64,000 bases of DNA from Alkalibacterium olivapovliticus (GCF_003003275.1 NZ_PVTO01000009.1:48374-112373), one strand, 5' to 3'; shown: positions 33,773-42,849, numbered from the stretch's first letter. Notes: a model not told the origin generated them from the letters alone. A program made the numbers and translations.

Positions 33773-34615
33773 TTAGTTCAACGTTACGACTACGATTTGA
33801 GGGCGGTTGTTTATTCTTAGAGGAAAAGATGAATTGCCTAGTCCTCTGGAAATAAGCATGCGTTTGGACCGGTCTTCTTCAGAGTTGAACACGCCATAGT
33901 CAAATTCCGGTAACATTCCTTGCCCAGGGGCAAATAATCCCCCTATAAATGGAAGACGCACTTGTCCAGCATGCGTATGGCCGCTTAGAGTCAATGCAGG
34001 CGATTTGGTTTTATCAAATGTATAATGTTCAAAATACTCAGGCCTGTGTGCCAGTAATATCTTCGGCAGCTTTTCCATCTTACTGGTCAGCTCGACCGGT
34101 TTTAAAATGGGTTGCGGCAGGTTAGTCTGATTCTGTCGTTCAGCCAGTCCCATAACAACCAGTAATTCTTCATCATCGACAGATAGCGTTACTGCTTCAT
34201 CTACTAGTAGTTTAACTCTGGAGGCACTCAGTATTGACTGAAATTCATTCAATGTTCCACTTTGGATATCATGATTTCCTGTTATCGCAAAGGTCGGGGC
34301 AATTGCTGTACACAACTCAGCAAATCGTCTGAGGGGAGTATCAGCTAATGTTTGAAGCCCTCCCTGCACCAGATCGCCAGTCAGCATAATGTAGTCGGGA
34401 TCGGCTTCTTTCGTTTTTTCAATGATTGTTTCCACATAGCTTTTATTTGTTCGCGGCTTAAAATGCAGATCCGTCAAATGAACCAGTTTCTTTCCTTTTA
34501 GCCGTTTATCTAAGGCTGGAATAGTGATGGTATAGTGAGTCACTTCAATTAAATAATTTTGGATATATAAGTACGCTACTAATGCTATGACAAGTGCTAA
34601 TAAAATCCATGCCAT
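33773..34615 (-). CDS. Membrane-anchored metallophosphoesterase (YkuE/YaeI-like)
   Basis: 280 aa. One N-terminal membrane helix (residues 2-22) anchors a calcineurin-like phosphoesterase domain whose metal motifs are all present: HLTDLHF, LTGDLV, TGNHD and SGHTHAGQVRLP. YkuE-type proteins hydrolyse phosphoesters at or outside the membrane; the exact substrate is not known. It lies 45 bp upstream of the Gfo/Idh gene on the same strand and may be co-transcribed. Confidence 0.9.
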   Translation of the reverse strand: MAWILLALVIALVAYLYIQNYLIEVTHYTITIPALDKRLKGKKLVHLTDLHFKPRTNKSYVETIIEKTKEADPDYIMLTGDLVQGGLQTLADTPLRRFAELCTAIAPTFAITGNHDIQSGTLNEFQSILSASRVKLLVDEAVTLSVDDEELLVVMGLAERQNQTNLPQPILKPVELTSKMEKLPKILLAHRPEYFEHYTFDKTKSPALTLSGHTHAGQVRLPFIGGLFAPGQGMLPEFDYGVFNSEEDRSKRMLISRGLGNSSFPLRINNRPQIVVVTLN

Positions 34616-34756
34616 GTTTTATCCTCCTGAATCAATTCATTTCTTAAAAAAGATAGTCCTATTGTATCACACAATTCTTTCTGAAAGCGTTATTTATTAA
34701 TCTGTGCTAAACTATTATTGAACCGATTTAATTATGGCTTAACGGGAGGGATTTTA

Positions 34757-34966
34757 TTGGAAAATGATCCGACTCTGCATCAGGATCAGCAGAATCAGGC
34801 TGACCATTTATTAAAAGCGCGAGGTGCTAAGCGTGCCAAAGAATTTGCCGAAAACGATACCGATTCAGATCAGGCTGGATTGTCTGATGAGGCGAAGGAA
34901 GAGGAAGCAAAACCTGAAGATTTTGAAAAGTTCAATTTAGACAAATTAGATCACAGCAATGACTGA
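34757..34966 (+). CDS. Small acidic hypothetical protein A
   Basis: 69 aa starting at TTG, 6 nt after GGGAGGG; the longer frame from 34718 also starts at TTG but without a ribosome binding site. Highly charged and low-complexity, ending KPEDFEKFNLDKLDHSND. The tail motif D-(F/L)-E-x-F-(N/D)-(L/I)-D-K-(L/V)-D recurs in the next gene, so the two are related. Function unknown; not a membrane protein. Confidence 0.65.
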   Translation: MENDPTLHQDQQNQADHLLKARGAKRAKEFAENDTDSDQAGLSDEAKEEEAKPEDFEKFNLDKLDHSND

Positions 34967-34996
34967 AACCGGAAGACACTTAAAGGAGAGAAAAAT

Positions 34997-35203
34997 ATGC
35001 CAGATAAAGATAACACATTCCCATTAAATGATGAACCTTCTAACAAAAATGAGTTTATTAATGCTGACGAAACAGTTGATGAGACGCCCGATAGTAAATC
35101 TGAAGCAGACAAAGCTTCTGAAACAACGCCTAACGATTTAGAGTCATTTGACATTGATAAAGTGGATGATCTGGAAAACACTAAAAAGAGTGACACTGAC
35201 TAA
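34997..35203 (+). CDS. Small acidic hypothetical protein B
   Basis: 68 aa, with AAAGGAGAG 6 nt before the ATG. Very acidic and probably disordered (MPDKDNTFPLNDEPSNKNEF), ending DLESFDIDKVDDLENTKKSD, which aligns with the tail of protein A. 30 bp separate the two genes and a single terminator follows, so they form a two-gene operon. Function unknown. Confidence 0.75.
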   Translation: MPDKDNTFPLNDEPSNKNEFINADETVDETPDSKSEADKASETTPNDLESFDIDKVDDLENTKKSDTD

Positions 35204-35252
35204 ACATTATCATCCTTGTTCTCAAGGAATGCGTTAAAGTCCATAAAATACC

Positions 35253-35302
35253 AAGACCTCCGATAGTAGCTGCTAATCGCGCTATTACCGGAGGTCTTTT
35301 TT
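35253..35302 (+). terminator. Terminator of the small acidic protein operon
   Basis: AAGACCTCCG / CGGAGGTCTT with an inner GATAGTAGC / GCTATTA pairing and a TTTTTT tail. Confidence 0.88.
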
Positions 35303-35345
35303 GGCCACTATTCTCAGAATCAAACCATTTGACTGCAGATGAAGT

Positions 35346-35741
35346 CTAGTCCACTGCATATATATCTTCTTTAGAGTGATAATCATCCTGTATAACGGTT
35401 TCCTGAATATTATCTTTATTGACTGCCACAGGTCTGAGTAACACAGTAGGCACATTTTTCTTTCCATTATTGAGTGTAGTGGAGGTGTAAATCTCTTCAC
35501 CAGCAGCCATTTTAACAGCAATTTCAGCCGTCTGCTGAGTCAATGACTTGATTGATTTGTATACCGTCATTGATTGAGTCCCTTCTACAATCCTTCGTAC
35601 CCCTTCAAGCTCGGCATCCTGACCCACTACCGGTATTTTCCCTGCCAGCCCCTCCTCTTCAAGTGCTTCGATCACGGCCCCTGCCGTCGCGTCATTGTAT
35701 GCTCAATACAAGAAATGCAAAAACACTAAGTAATTTATTCA
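35346..35741 (-). pseudogene. Remnant of a second ChvE-like sugar-binding protein gene
   Basis: The last 110 codons of a sugar ABC substrate-binding protein are intact (YNDATAGAVIEALEEEGLAG, VGQDAELEGVRRIVEGTQSM, TVYKSIKSL). They join directly to a start region and signal-peptide-like piece (GTG AAT AAA TTA CTT..., VNKLLSVFAFLVLS) in another frame, ending in TGA at the junction near 35700. So about 200 central codons have been deleted with a frame change. It lies downstream of mmsB and aligns with the last third of the intact chvE gene of the same operon, indicating a decayed second binding protein. Confidence 0.8.
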
Positions 35742-35761
35742 CTACACATCCACCTCATCTA

Positions 35762-35775
35762 TGTAAACGCTTCAC
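35762..35775. promoter_or_regulatory. Candidate cre site upstream of the chvE remnant
   Basis: TGTAAACGCTTCAC, a near-cre sequence (11 of 14 consensus positions on either strand) about 25 bp upstream of the remnant start, as expected for a CcpA-controlled sugar uptake gene. Confidence 0.4.
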
Positions 35776-35816
35776 ACTCTTATATAGTACAGTCTTATCT
35801 CAAAACTAGCAATATA

Positions 35817-35877
35817 AGAAAAAACTCCGCATTAGTCGAAAGGTCAGTTGCATCCTTTAGCCGAACAATGTGGAGTT
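35817..35877 (-). terminator. Terminator of the chvE-mmsA-mmsB operon
   Basis: AACTCCGCATT / AATGTGGAGTT with an inner AAAGG / CCTTT stem, then TTTTTTC on the minus strand. Confidence 0.85.
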
Positions 35878-35928
35878 CTATCTTAATTGCCGGCTCGCAC
35901 CAAACGAACTGATCTGCCGTCAAACAGT

Positions 35929-37104
35929 TTATTTTCCTCGTTTTCTAGTGATAACATCAAAAATGACTGCTCCGGCAAGGACGCCCCCTCTTATCATGTA
36001 CTGGTAAGAAATACCGACACCCATCAGATTCATTCCATTAGTCAGTGAAGCCATGACGATTGCACCAATGATGGCACCCGTTACCTTCCCTACACCACCT
36101 GCAGAAGAAACGCCTCCTACATAGGCAGCAGCAATGGCATCCAGTTCAAACAGCATACCTGCAGTCGTTGTTGCCGACTGTAGACGTGCCGTGTACATGA
36201 TGCCTGAGAGAGCTGCAAGCATTGACATAGAACCCATCACAATATACGTTACTTTTTTAACATTGATCCCACTCAAATGGGCAGCTTCCGGATTACTCCC
36301 AACGGCATAAATCTGGCGTCCTAATACCGTTTTGCTCGTAATAAAGTGGTATATCATAGTGATTAGCAAAACAATGATCACAGTCCATGAAAAGCCGTTA
36401 TATCCAGCCAGGATGTAAGTAATGTACCCAATGATCAAAGAGATGAAAATCAGTTTCAGTACGAAAATCGGTACAGAAACCACTTCAAAATTATATTTTA
36501 TTCTGTCGATACGCGTCTTGACTTCGCCATAGATAAAAAACAGAATAGCAATAAGTCCAATGAGTAGTGTGGTCAAATGTAAACTGTTGATTTCCATTAC
36601 AGAAGGGATAAAGCCATTCCCTATCGCATTAAAAAAGGGATCCTGCACTATGATCGTTCCAGTTCCTGCTGTTACCTGAAGCAGTGCACCTCTAAATATC
36701 AGCATAGCGGCCAGCGTTGCAACAAATGCCGGAATGCCCAGTTGTGCAATAAGTAAGCCATTAAAAAGGCCAATAACAATTCCTAATATCAGAATCACCG
36801 GAATAACAAGAAAAACGGACCATCCTTGCTGCATCAGCAGAATAGCGGCCACTGCCCCTAAGAATCCGGCAATGTAGCCAACTGATAAATCGATATGTCG
36901 TATAACAATCACGAGTGTCATCCCTACTGCCAGGACTGCAATATATCCAGCTGAATCCAGCAGGTTACTGACATTACGGGAGGACATAAACATCCCGTTC
37001 GTCAGTATATTAAAGGTGATCATGATGGCAAAAAGCGCTATGAACATGCCGTAATCTCTAATGTTTTCTTTTATCAAAGCTTTCGCTTCATTGACAATTC
37101 TCAT
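35929..37104 (-). CDS. mmsB: Multiple-monosaccharide ABC transporter permease
   Basis: 391 aa with about ten helices, longer than RbsC, as is usual for the GguB/MmsB/XylH branch. Hallmarks are the VIRHIDLSVGYIAGF segment, LGIPAFVATLAAMLIFRGALL and the ATPase-contact loop GSNPEAAHLSGINVKKVTY. It forms the membrane channel of a sugar importer with the ATPase just upstream (12-bp gap). Last gene of the operon. Confidence 0.92.
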   Translation of the reverse strand: MRIVNEAKALIKENIRDYGMFIALFAIMITFNILTNGMFMSSRNVSNLLDSAGYIAVLAVGMTLVIVIRHIDLSVGYIAGFLGAVAAILLMQQGWSVFLVIPVILILGIVIGLFNGLLIAQLGIPAFVATLAAMLIFRGALLQVTAGTGTIIVQDPFFNAIGNGFIPSVMEINSLHLTTLLIGLIAILFFIYGEVKTRIDRIKYNFEVVSVPIFVLKLIFISLIIGYITYILAGYNGFSWTVIIVLLITMIYHFITSKTVLGRQIYAVGSNPEAAHLSGINVKKVTYIVMGSMSMLAALSGIMYTARLQSATTTAGMLFELDAIAAAYVGGVSSAGGVGKVTGAIIGAIVMASLTNGMNLMGVGISYQYMIRGGVLAGAVIFDVITRKRGK

Positions 37105-37116
37105 TCGTTTATCCTC

Positions 37117-38643
37117 CTATTGTGTAGCCAGTTCCATTACTTTTTCCTGATCAGCATCCTCAGCTTTTATTTCTCCTTTGATAGTCCCTTCAGCCATTAC
37201 ATAAATGCGGTCACTCATTCCCAGTACTTCTCCTAATTCCGATGAGATCATAATAATACTCATACCGCGATTGATCAGTTCGTTCATAACCGTATAAATT
37301 TCAAACTTAGCGCCTACATCTATTCCCCGCGTCGGTTCGTCCAGGATAAGAATATCCGGTGAGACAAAAAGCCATTTACTGATTGACACTTTCTGCTGAT
37401 TACCGCCGCTTAGTTTACCGACCAGTTGATTGATCGATGAAGACTTAATATGAATAGATGACTTGTAACGCTCCGCAACAGTGACTTCTTCATTCATATT
37501 TAAAATGCCATTGTTTGAAACGCCGTTTAAATTAGCAGCCGTGATATTGCTGGTAATATTTTGAGCCAGGAACAGCCCGTTCCCTTTACGGTCTTCCGTT
37601 ACGTAGGCAAGCCCCGCCTTGATAGCGTCACTGGTGTGCTTGAAATGAGTTTCTTTATGATTCATCAGTAAAGTGCCTTTTAGTTTGTAATTTTTGGGAT
37701 TCCCAAACATACTCAAAGCGAGTTCTGTTCTTCCAGAGCCCATCAGACCTGCCAGGCCAATAATTTCGCCTTTTTTTAGATGAATATCGGCTTTTCTCAC
37801 CACATGACGGCCCAGCTGCTGATCGTAAGCAGACCAGTTCTGAAGTTCCAGAATCGTATCCCCTATATTTTTTTCGGGTCTTTTGGGGAAAATGTCGTTT
37901 AACTCTCGGCCGACCATGTTTTTAATGATTGAACGCTCATTGATTTCACCCTTTTTTGCAACCAGGGTACAGATGGTCTGACCATCACGAATAATCGTTG
38001 CCTTGTCCGCTATAGTGACGACTTCTTTCAGTTTATGTGTAATCATAATACAGGTTATGCCTTGTACTTTAAGTGCTTTGATCAAGTCAAGCAGGTTTTC
38101 ACTGTCATCTTCATTGAGGGCAGCAGTCGGCTCATCCAGAATCAGCAGCTGCACATTTTTGCTCAGTGCTTTAGCAATCTCTACTAACTGCTGTTTTCCT
38201 ACTCCCAGATCTTTAATCAATGTTTCCGGTTTGACCTTCAAGTTGACTTTTTTAAGCATGTCTTTTGATTTAATAATCGTCTGATTCCAGTTGATGACGC
38301 CTTTGTTTTTCACTTCATTTCCTATATAGATATTTTCATAGACTGGCAAATCTGGAAACAAGGCCAGTTCCTGATAAATGATTGCTATTCCGGCATCTTC
38401 ACTGTCGTTGATTGTATTGAATTGCTGTACTTTCCCATTTATAACGATGTCACCCTCATATTCCCCATAAGGATAAACCCCACTCAGGACTTTCATTAAT
38501 GTTGATTTTCCTGCCCCATTTTCGCCTACCAGACAGTGGATTTCACCTTTTTCGACTTGAAATGTCACGTTGTCCAGAGCTTTTACTCCGGGAAATTCTT
38601 TCGTGATCGTGTGCATTTCGAGAATGTTTTCAGCCATAGTCAT
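37117..38643 (-). CDS. mmsA: Multiple-monosaccharide ABC transporter ATP-binding protein
   Basis: 508 aa with two fused ABC domains. The N-terminal domain has Walker A GENGAGKST, signature LGVGKQQLVEIAKAL and Walker B LLILDEPTAAL; the C-terminal domain has a degenerate Walker A GLMGSGRTEL, signature LSGGNQQKVSISKWL and Walker B LILDEPTRGID, as in all RbsA/XylG/GguA proteins. It powers sugar import together with ChvE and MmsB. A second ATG two codons in (38637) is as well placed behind GGTGGG, so the first two residues are uncertain. Confidence 0.93.
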   Translation of the reverse strand: MTMAENILEMHTITKEFPGVKALDNVTFQVEKGEIHCLVGENGAGKSTLMKVLSGVYPYGEYEGDIVINGKVQQFNTINDSEDAGIAIIYQELALFPDLPVYENIYIGNEVKNKGVINWNQTIIKSKDMLKKVNLKVKPETLIKDLGVGKQQLVEIAKALSKNVQLLILDEPTAALNEDDSENLLDLIKALKVQGITCIMITHKLKEVVTIADKATIIRDGQTICTLVAKKGEINERSIIKNMVGRELNDIFPKRPEKNIGDTILELQNWSAYDQQLGRHVVRKADIHLKKGEIIGLAGLMGSGRTELALSMFGNPKNYKLKGTLLMNHKETHFKHTSDAIKAGLAYVTEDRKGNGLFLAQNITSNITAANLNGVSNNGILNMNEEVTVAERYKSSIHIKSSSINQLVGKLSGGNQQKVSISKWLFVSPDILILDEPTRGIDVGAKFEIYTVMNELINRGMSIIMISSELGEVLGMSDRIYVMAEGTIKGEIKAEDADQEKVMELATQ

Positions 38644-38676
38644 TTCCCACCTTCATCTCATACAATTAGAACAAGA

Positions 38677-38702
38677 AATAGTGATAGCAAGCTATCACTA
38701 TT
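38677..38702 (-). other. Intercistronic hairpin between chvE and mmsA
   Basis: AATAGTGATAGC-AA-GCTATCACTATT, a perfect 12-bp stem with a minimal loop and only a weak T-tract. Its place just after the binding-protein gene is where such stems stabilise the upstream mRNA or partly terminate, so that more binding protein than ATPase is made. Confidence 0.7.
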
Positions 38703-38728
38703 CCCTGATTCTATTGTTATTGATTGTA

Positions 38729-39919
38729 TTAATCTAAACCAGTAAACTCACTCGCTTCATAGTATCCGGAATCGATCAGCTCAGCTTTAACGTTATCCTG
38801 ATTCACAACAATAACCTCAGACTGCATGGCTTCTACATCTTTTGCTCCATTGTCATAAGATCCGGTTGTTTCAGGTGTGTCTCCATCAAGAATTGTAATC
38901 GCCATTCCCATTGCATCTTCTACTAAGCGGCGAACATCTTTAAAGACTGTCATTGACTGTTTTCCGTCAATAATGTATTGAATTGACGCCATTTCAGCAT
39001 CTTGTCCAGTAATCACGTAACTTGTAATATCACTGTCTGCTGAAAATGTGTCTGCTATTGAACGGGCTGTTCCATCATTTGGTGCCAGTATGGCAACATC
39101 CCCTTTTAAATCATCTCCTGCTGATGTTAAATGAGTCTGTGCTCTGTTGATAGCCTCATTAGGATCCCAGTTAGTGGTGATTTGACCCATGATGCTGCCC
39201 ATTTCGTCACGCGTCAATTCAGCAGTACCGGATAGTGCTTCTGCCTCACTTGAGTTAGCTATGACAAATGTGCCGTCTTCTATTTTCGGCTGCAGAACTG
39301 ACCATGCGCCTTCGAAGAACAAGAAGGCATTGTTATCAGATGAAGCTCCAGCGTATAAATACAAAGGAATGTCTGATCCTTCAGCATTGTCTACAAGGTA
39401 TTGCCCTTGTGCTTCTCCGACTGCGACACTGTCAAAGGTAACGTAATAATCGACTGCTTTTGTACTGGTTATCAGACGGTCATAAGCGATGACTGTGATG
39501 CCTTCATCGGCTGCTGCCTGTGCTGCTGCACCTGCCGCATCGCCATCATGAGGACTCATGATCAGGATATCGATTCCTTTGCTGACCAGAGTTTCAACGT
39601 TCTGTAATTCATTTGCAGATGATCCCTGGCTAAACAGAATTTCTGTTGTATAGTCTGAATCAGATAAGGCATCCATAAATCGCTGCTCATCTTGTACCCA
39701 ACGCGGTTCGTCACGTGTAGGCAGGATAATACCGACATCCAGACCACCCTCTGACTCTTCATCCGTAGTGTCTTCTGCATCCGGCTCTACTTCTTCAGTT
39801 CCCTCATTGTCTGTCTCCTCAGCTACGTTAGCCTCCGTATCGCCACTACATCCCGCTAACACAACACTCAATAGGCCTGTCATCATTAACAATCTTGAAC
39901 GCTTGATCACTTCTAACAT
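38729..39919 (-). CDS. chvE: Multiple-monosaccharide ABC transporter substrate-binding lipoprotein
   Basis: 396 aa. A signal peptide ends in the lipobox VVLAGCSGD (Cys at about residue 23), followed by an acidic linker and a type-I periplasmic-binding domain starting DVGIILPTRDEPRWVQDEQRF, characteristic of the ChvE/XylF-like multiple sugar receptors. The C-terminal DAEMASIQYIIDGKQSMTVF matches the family. ATG at 39919 has AAAGGGG 8 nt upstream; the frame upstream to 40012 has none. First gene of the chvE-mmsA-mmsB operon, probably under catabolite control. Confidence 0.92.
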   Translation of the reverse strand: MLEVIKRSRLLMMTGLLSVVLAGCSGDTEANVAEETDNEGTEEVEPDAEDTTDEESEGGLDVGIILPTRDEPRWVQDEQRFMDALSDSDYTTEILFSQGSSANELQNVETLVSKGIDILIMSPHDGDAAGAAAQAAADEGITVIAYDRLITSTKAVDYYVTFDSVAVGEAQGQYLVDNAEGSDIPLYLYAGASSDNNAFLFFEGAWSVLQPKIEDGTFVIANSSEAEALSGTAELTRDEMGSIMGQITTNWDPNEAINRAQTHLTSAGDDLKGDVAILAPNDGTARSIADTFSADSDITSYVITGQDAEMASIQYIIDGKQSMTVFKDVRRLVEDAMGMAITILDGDTPETTGSYDNGAKDVEAMQSEVIVVNQDNVKAELIDSGYYEASEFTGLD

Positions 39920-39977
39920 TTTATTACCCCTTTCAAATTTTCTTTCTAAGCTAAGTTTACTTTGTGAGGTTCCATAA

Positions 39978-39991
39978 TGTAAGCGGATACT
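39978..39991. promoter_or_regulatory. Candidate cre site in the chvE promoter region
   Basis: TGTAAGCGGATACT (12 of 14 consensus positions for TGWAANCGNTNWCA) 59-72 bp before the chvE start codon, next to TATAG/TTGC elements on the minus strand. Suggests CcpA control of sugar uptake. Confidence 0.45.
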
Positions 39992-40065
39992 ATAGCAAAA
40001 AATAAATATCATCTGGATTTTTTAAATAATTGACGACTGACTGTCCTTCAGCTTATATGTAAACA

Positions 40066-40105
40066 CAAAAAAGCTGAATATCCCTCAAAGAGGATATCCA
40101 GCTTT
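40066..40105 (-). terminator. Terminator of the 88-aa protein gene
   Basis: AAAGCTGGATATCC / GGGATATTCAGCTTT read on the minus strand, then TTTTTTG. Confidence 0.85.
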
Positions 40106-40116
40106 CATTCAACTAT

Positions 40117-40383
40117 TTAATCTTTATAGTAGCGCAAATTTTCGAACGAAATCGAACGGATCATTCTTCTTTCCGCGATGTCTTCTTCCACCAAAGACAC
40201 TGTGGCAGCGTTCATTTGAAAAAGGTCGTCCCATGCCATATGGTATCGGCTCAAGATCGTATCGAGTGGACAGTCCAATTCCCCATCTGCATTTTCAATC
40301 AATTCATTTTCTCTAATGAACAATTCTTTGGATTCGGTTGGCGTTTCTATTAAATAAATAAATCGTTTTTCTACCTTGTTCAT
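40117..40383 (-). CDS. Hypothetical protein, 88 aa
   Basis: Soluble, acidic protein beginning MNKVEKRFIYLIETPTESKE and with a D-rich middle (ENADGELDCPLDTILSRYHM). No membrane span and no motif that I recognise. The start has weak Shine-Dalgarno sequence (GGGATGAG) and a terminator follows, which supports a real single gene. Function unknown. Confidence 0.6.
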   Translation of the reverse strand: MNKVEKRFIYLIETPTESKELFIRENELIENADGELDCPLDTILSRYHMAWDDLFQMNAATVSLVEEDIAERRMIRSISFENLRYYKD

Positions 40384-40591
40384 CTCATCCCTACTCTCTC
40401 AGTGAAGCTCTAAAAACGTTAGGGCACATCAGGTGCAGTCCTACTTGCTATATGTTGATTATACAAGACTTCAAGATAAATGTCTGTGTCTAAATTAAGT
40501 CATTAAGATGCAGTATATTAGCCACATTTATGCCTTAATTATGACTATTCATCCGAATGATGATGAGATATACACATAAATAAATATTCAG

Positions 40592-41170
40592 TTAATCTTT
40601 TTGTATTGCATAAATAATACCGAAAAGTTGAATGGTGACAATCGGCATTAATGCAACTAATGCGATCATTCCGAACCCGTCTACAAGGACAGAAGCAGTC
40701 GGCATCCCTTCTGCCGCTCCCTGAATAAAGGCCAGTATAAATGTCCCTGTCATGGGCCCAGATGCTACTCCACCGGCATCAAATGCCATTGTGACAATGG
40801 TTCGAGGGACGAAAAAGCTCAAAGTTAACGCCAGGAGGTAACCCGGCAGTATAATATGCCATAGTTCCAAATCAGTGCTGACTATTCTGATTGCAGCCAG
40901 AAGAGTCGCTGAGCCTACTCCAAGCGATAACGCAGTCAGGACAAATACTGGTCTAATCGCTCCAGCTGTGACCCTTTGAATTTGAGAGGTCAACACATAG
41001 ACAGCCGGTTCAGCCAGAATAGTCACCATTCCCAAAATAAATGAAAGAATAAAAAACCAGACATAGCGTTCTGACTGAACCAGCTCGTACCCGATAATAC
41101 TGCCGATTGTCATGAAGCCGAAGTTTACACCCGTTAAAAAGAAGACCAAATGGACATAAAAACAGATCAA
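40592..41170 (-). pseudogene. Truncated DUF1538 membrane protein gene (C-terminal part)
   Basis: About 190 codons, homologous to the C-terminal half of DUF1538 proteins: FFLTGVNFGFMTIGSIIGYE, ILGMVTILAEPAVYVLTSQI and the signature FDAGGVASGPMTGTF. Complete members have two such repeats and are about 480-500 aa. The frame opens only at a TTG (41170) with no ribosome binding site and no upstream homologous sequence, so the first half is gone. The family is of unknown function. Could be a short-form gene with an unusual start, but truncation is more likely. Confidence 0.7.
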
Positions 41171-41360
41171 GCGAAAAGTAGTGAGGGTGATATTCTAATT
41201 GAATTGGAACCCTTAATCCCTTCCACTATTTCATTAGTAGAATACTTTTCAAAAATAACTGTTGTGTTTTCATGAAAGCTAGACTAGAATGAGAAATAAC
41301 AATTTTTCTCTCATTAAATTCTAATTTATAGAGAGAAGTCTAAAAAGGAGAGAAATCAGT

Positions 41361-42692
41361 ATGGTACAGAAAAGAGAGCATTGGGGTTCGCATTGGGGTT
41401 TTATCATGGCGGCCATGGGGTCAGCAGTAGGATTAGGAAATATCTGGCGATTTTCCTATGCGATGGGTCAAGGCGGAGGTTCAGCATTTTTAATTATTTA
41501 TCTATTAAGCGTCTTAGTCATCGGCTTTCCAGTTATGCTGATTGAATTTTCGATTGGTCGTCGAGCACAAACCGATGCAGTTGATGCCTTCAAGAAAATC
41601 GCACCAGGGACGCCTTGGATGGCAGCCGGTGGACTGGGTGTATTAGCGGCCTTCCTGATTTTGTCTTTTTACGGCGTCATCGGTGGATGGTCACTGCGTT
41701 ACTCGTTTGAATATTTGACTGGTGGTATCACCGGTGATTCTACAGATTTCTTCGTCGGCTTTATCGGCGACACGTTCTCCCCTATTTTCTGGCAATTCAT
41801 CTTTATGGGTCTGACTATCGGAATCGTCTATCTAGGTGTTCAAAAGGGAATCGAGCTTTCAAGCAAATGGATGATGCCGATCTTAAGTATTCTTTTAGTT
41901 GGTCTAGCTGCATTCAGTCTGACATTAGGGGGAGCTGCTGAAGCGTTCGCATTCATGTTTCAGCCTGACTGGGCTGCTTTTACTGATCCAAGTGTTTATA
42001 TTTCTGCAATGGGTCAAGCCTTCTTCACACTGAGTTTAGGTATGGGCGCGATGCTGACTTACAGCAGCTACCTTGAGCCGAAAGAAAGACTGACTTCTTC
42101 CGCTGCATTCATTATTGTTCTAGATACGTTATTTGCACTTATTTCAGGCTTAGTTATTTTCCCTGCCCTGTTCGCTTACGGGTTGGATCCAGCAGAAGGG
42201 GCTGGACTGGTCTTCATGGTCCTGCCTAATATCTTCGAAGCCTTGGGCGGTATTGGTACACTAGCTGGTTTCGCGTTCTTCATTTTACTATCTATGGCGG
42301 CTCTATCGTCCGCTATTTCACTACTGGAAGTGGCTGTTGCCTACTTTATCCGTAAACTGAACATGTCGCGTAAAAAAGTAACGGTCATTGTTGGAGCGAT
42401 CATCTTTTTATTAGGTATCCCTTCTTCATTAAGTCAGGGAGCCGTCAGTATTACCATTTTTGGTGAATCCTTCCTGGACTTCATGGACAGCTTCACAGGA
42501 AATTTACTTCTCCCTTTAGGCGGTCTGATTATGGTCTTGTTCGTTGGCTGGACCTGGACTAAAAAGGAAGTTCTCCATCACGGGGATATTGCTCATAATC
42601 CATTAGGCCCCCTTTACTTTTTAACAGCAAAATTCGTTGCCCCAGCCGCCATTCTTGTGGTACTCATCATGGGGATGCTCAACTGGCTTTAA
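41361..42692 (+). CDS. Sodium-dependent neurotransmitter:sodium symporter (NSS) family transporter
   Basis: 443 aa, about 11 helices, LeuT fold. The unwound sodium/substrate region is AAMGSAVGLGNIWRFSYAMGQGGGSAF at residues 14-40; the second site is SLGMGAMLTYSSYL. Bacterial NSS proteins of this length (MhsT/Tyt1-like) import amino acids such as tryptophan, tyrosine or leucine with Na+. AAAGGAGAG precedes the ATG. Monocistronic; consistent with sodium-based energetics. Confidence 0.93.
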   Translation: MVQKREHWGSHWGFIMAAMGSAVGLGNIWRFSYAMGQGGGSAFLIIYLLSVLVIGFPVMLIEFSIGRRAQTDAVDAFKKIAPGTPWMAAGGLGVLAAFLILSFYGVIGGWSLRYSFEYLTGGITGDSTDFFVGFIGDTFSPIFWQFIFMGLTIGIVYLGVQKGIELSSKWMMPILSILLVGLAAFSLTLGGAAEAFAFMFQPDWAAFTDPSVYISAMGQAFFTLSLGMGAMLTYSSYLEPKERLTSSAAFIIVLDTLFALISGLVIFPALFAYGLDPAEGAGLVFMVLPNIFEALGGIGTLAGFAFFILLSMAALSSAISLLEVAVAYFIRKLNMSRKKVTVIVGAIIFLLGIPSSLSQGAVSITIFGESFLDFMDSFTGNLLLPLGGLIMVLFVGWTWTKKEVLHHGDIAHNPLGPLYFLTAKFVAPAAILVVLIMGMLNWL

Positions 42693-42719
42693 GCTACTGA
42701 ATTATTCTCATACAAAGAC

Positions 42720-42766
42720 AAAAGCAGTGCTTATCGGAGATTTATTCCGATCAAGTACTGCTTTTG
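42720..42766 (+). terminator. Terminator of the NSS gene
   Basis: AAAAGCAGTGCTTATCGGA / TCCGATCAAGTACTGCTTTT with a 6-nt loop, then TGTCTGTCTTTT. Confidence 0.88.
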
Positions 42767-42849
42767 TCTGTCTTTTAGGGGTATGGTGGCTGCCTTTTGT
42801 CTGTCTCACTGATTTAGTTTTATTGAGTACTGCAAATGAGGTGACTATT

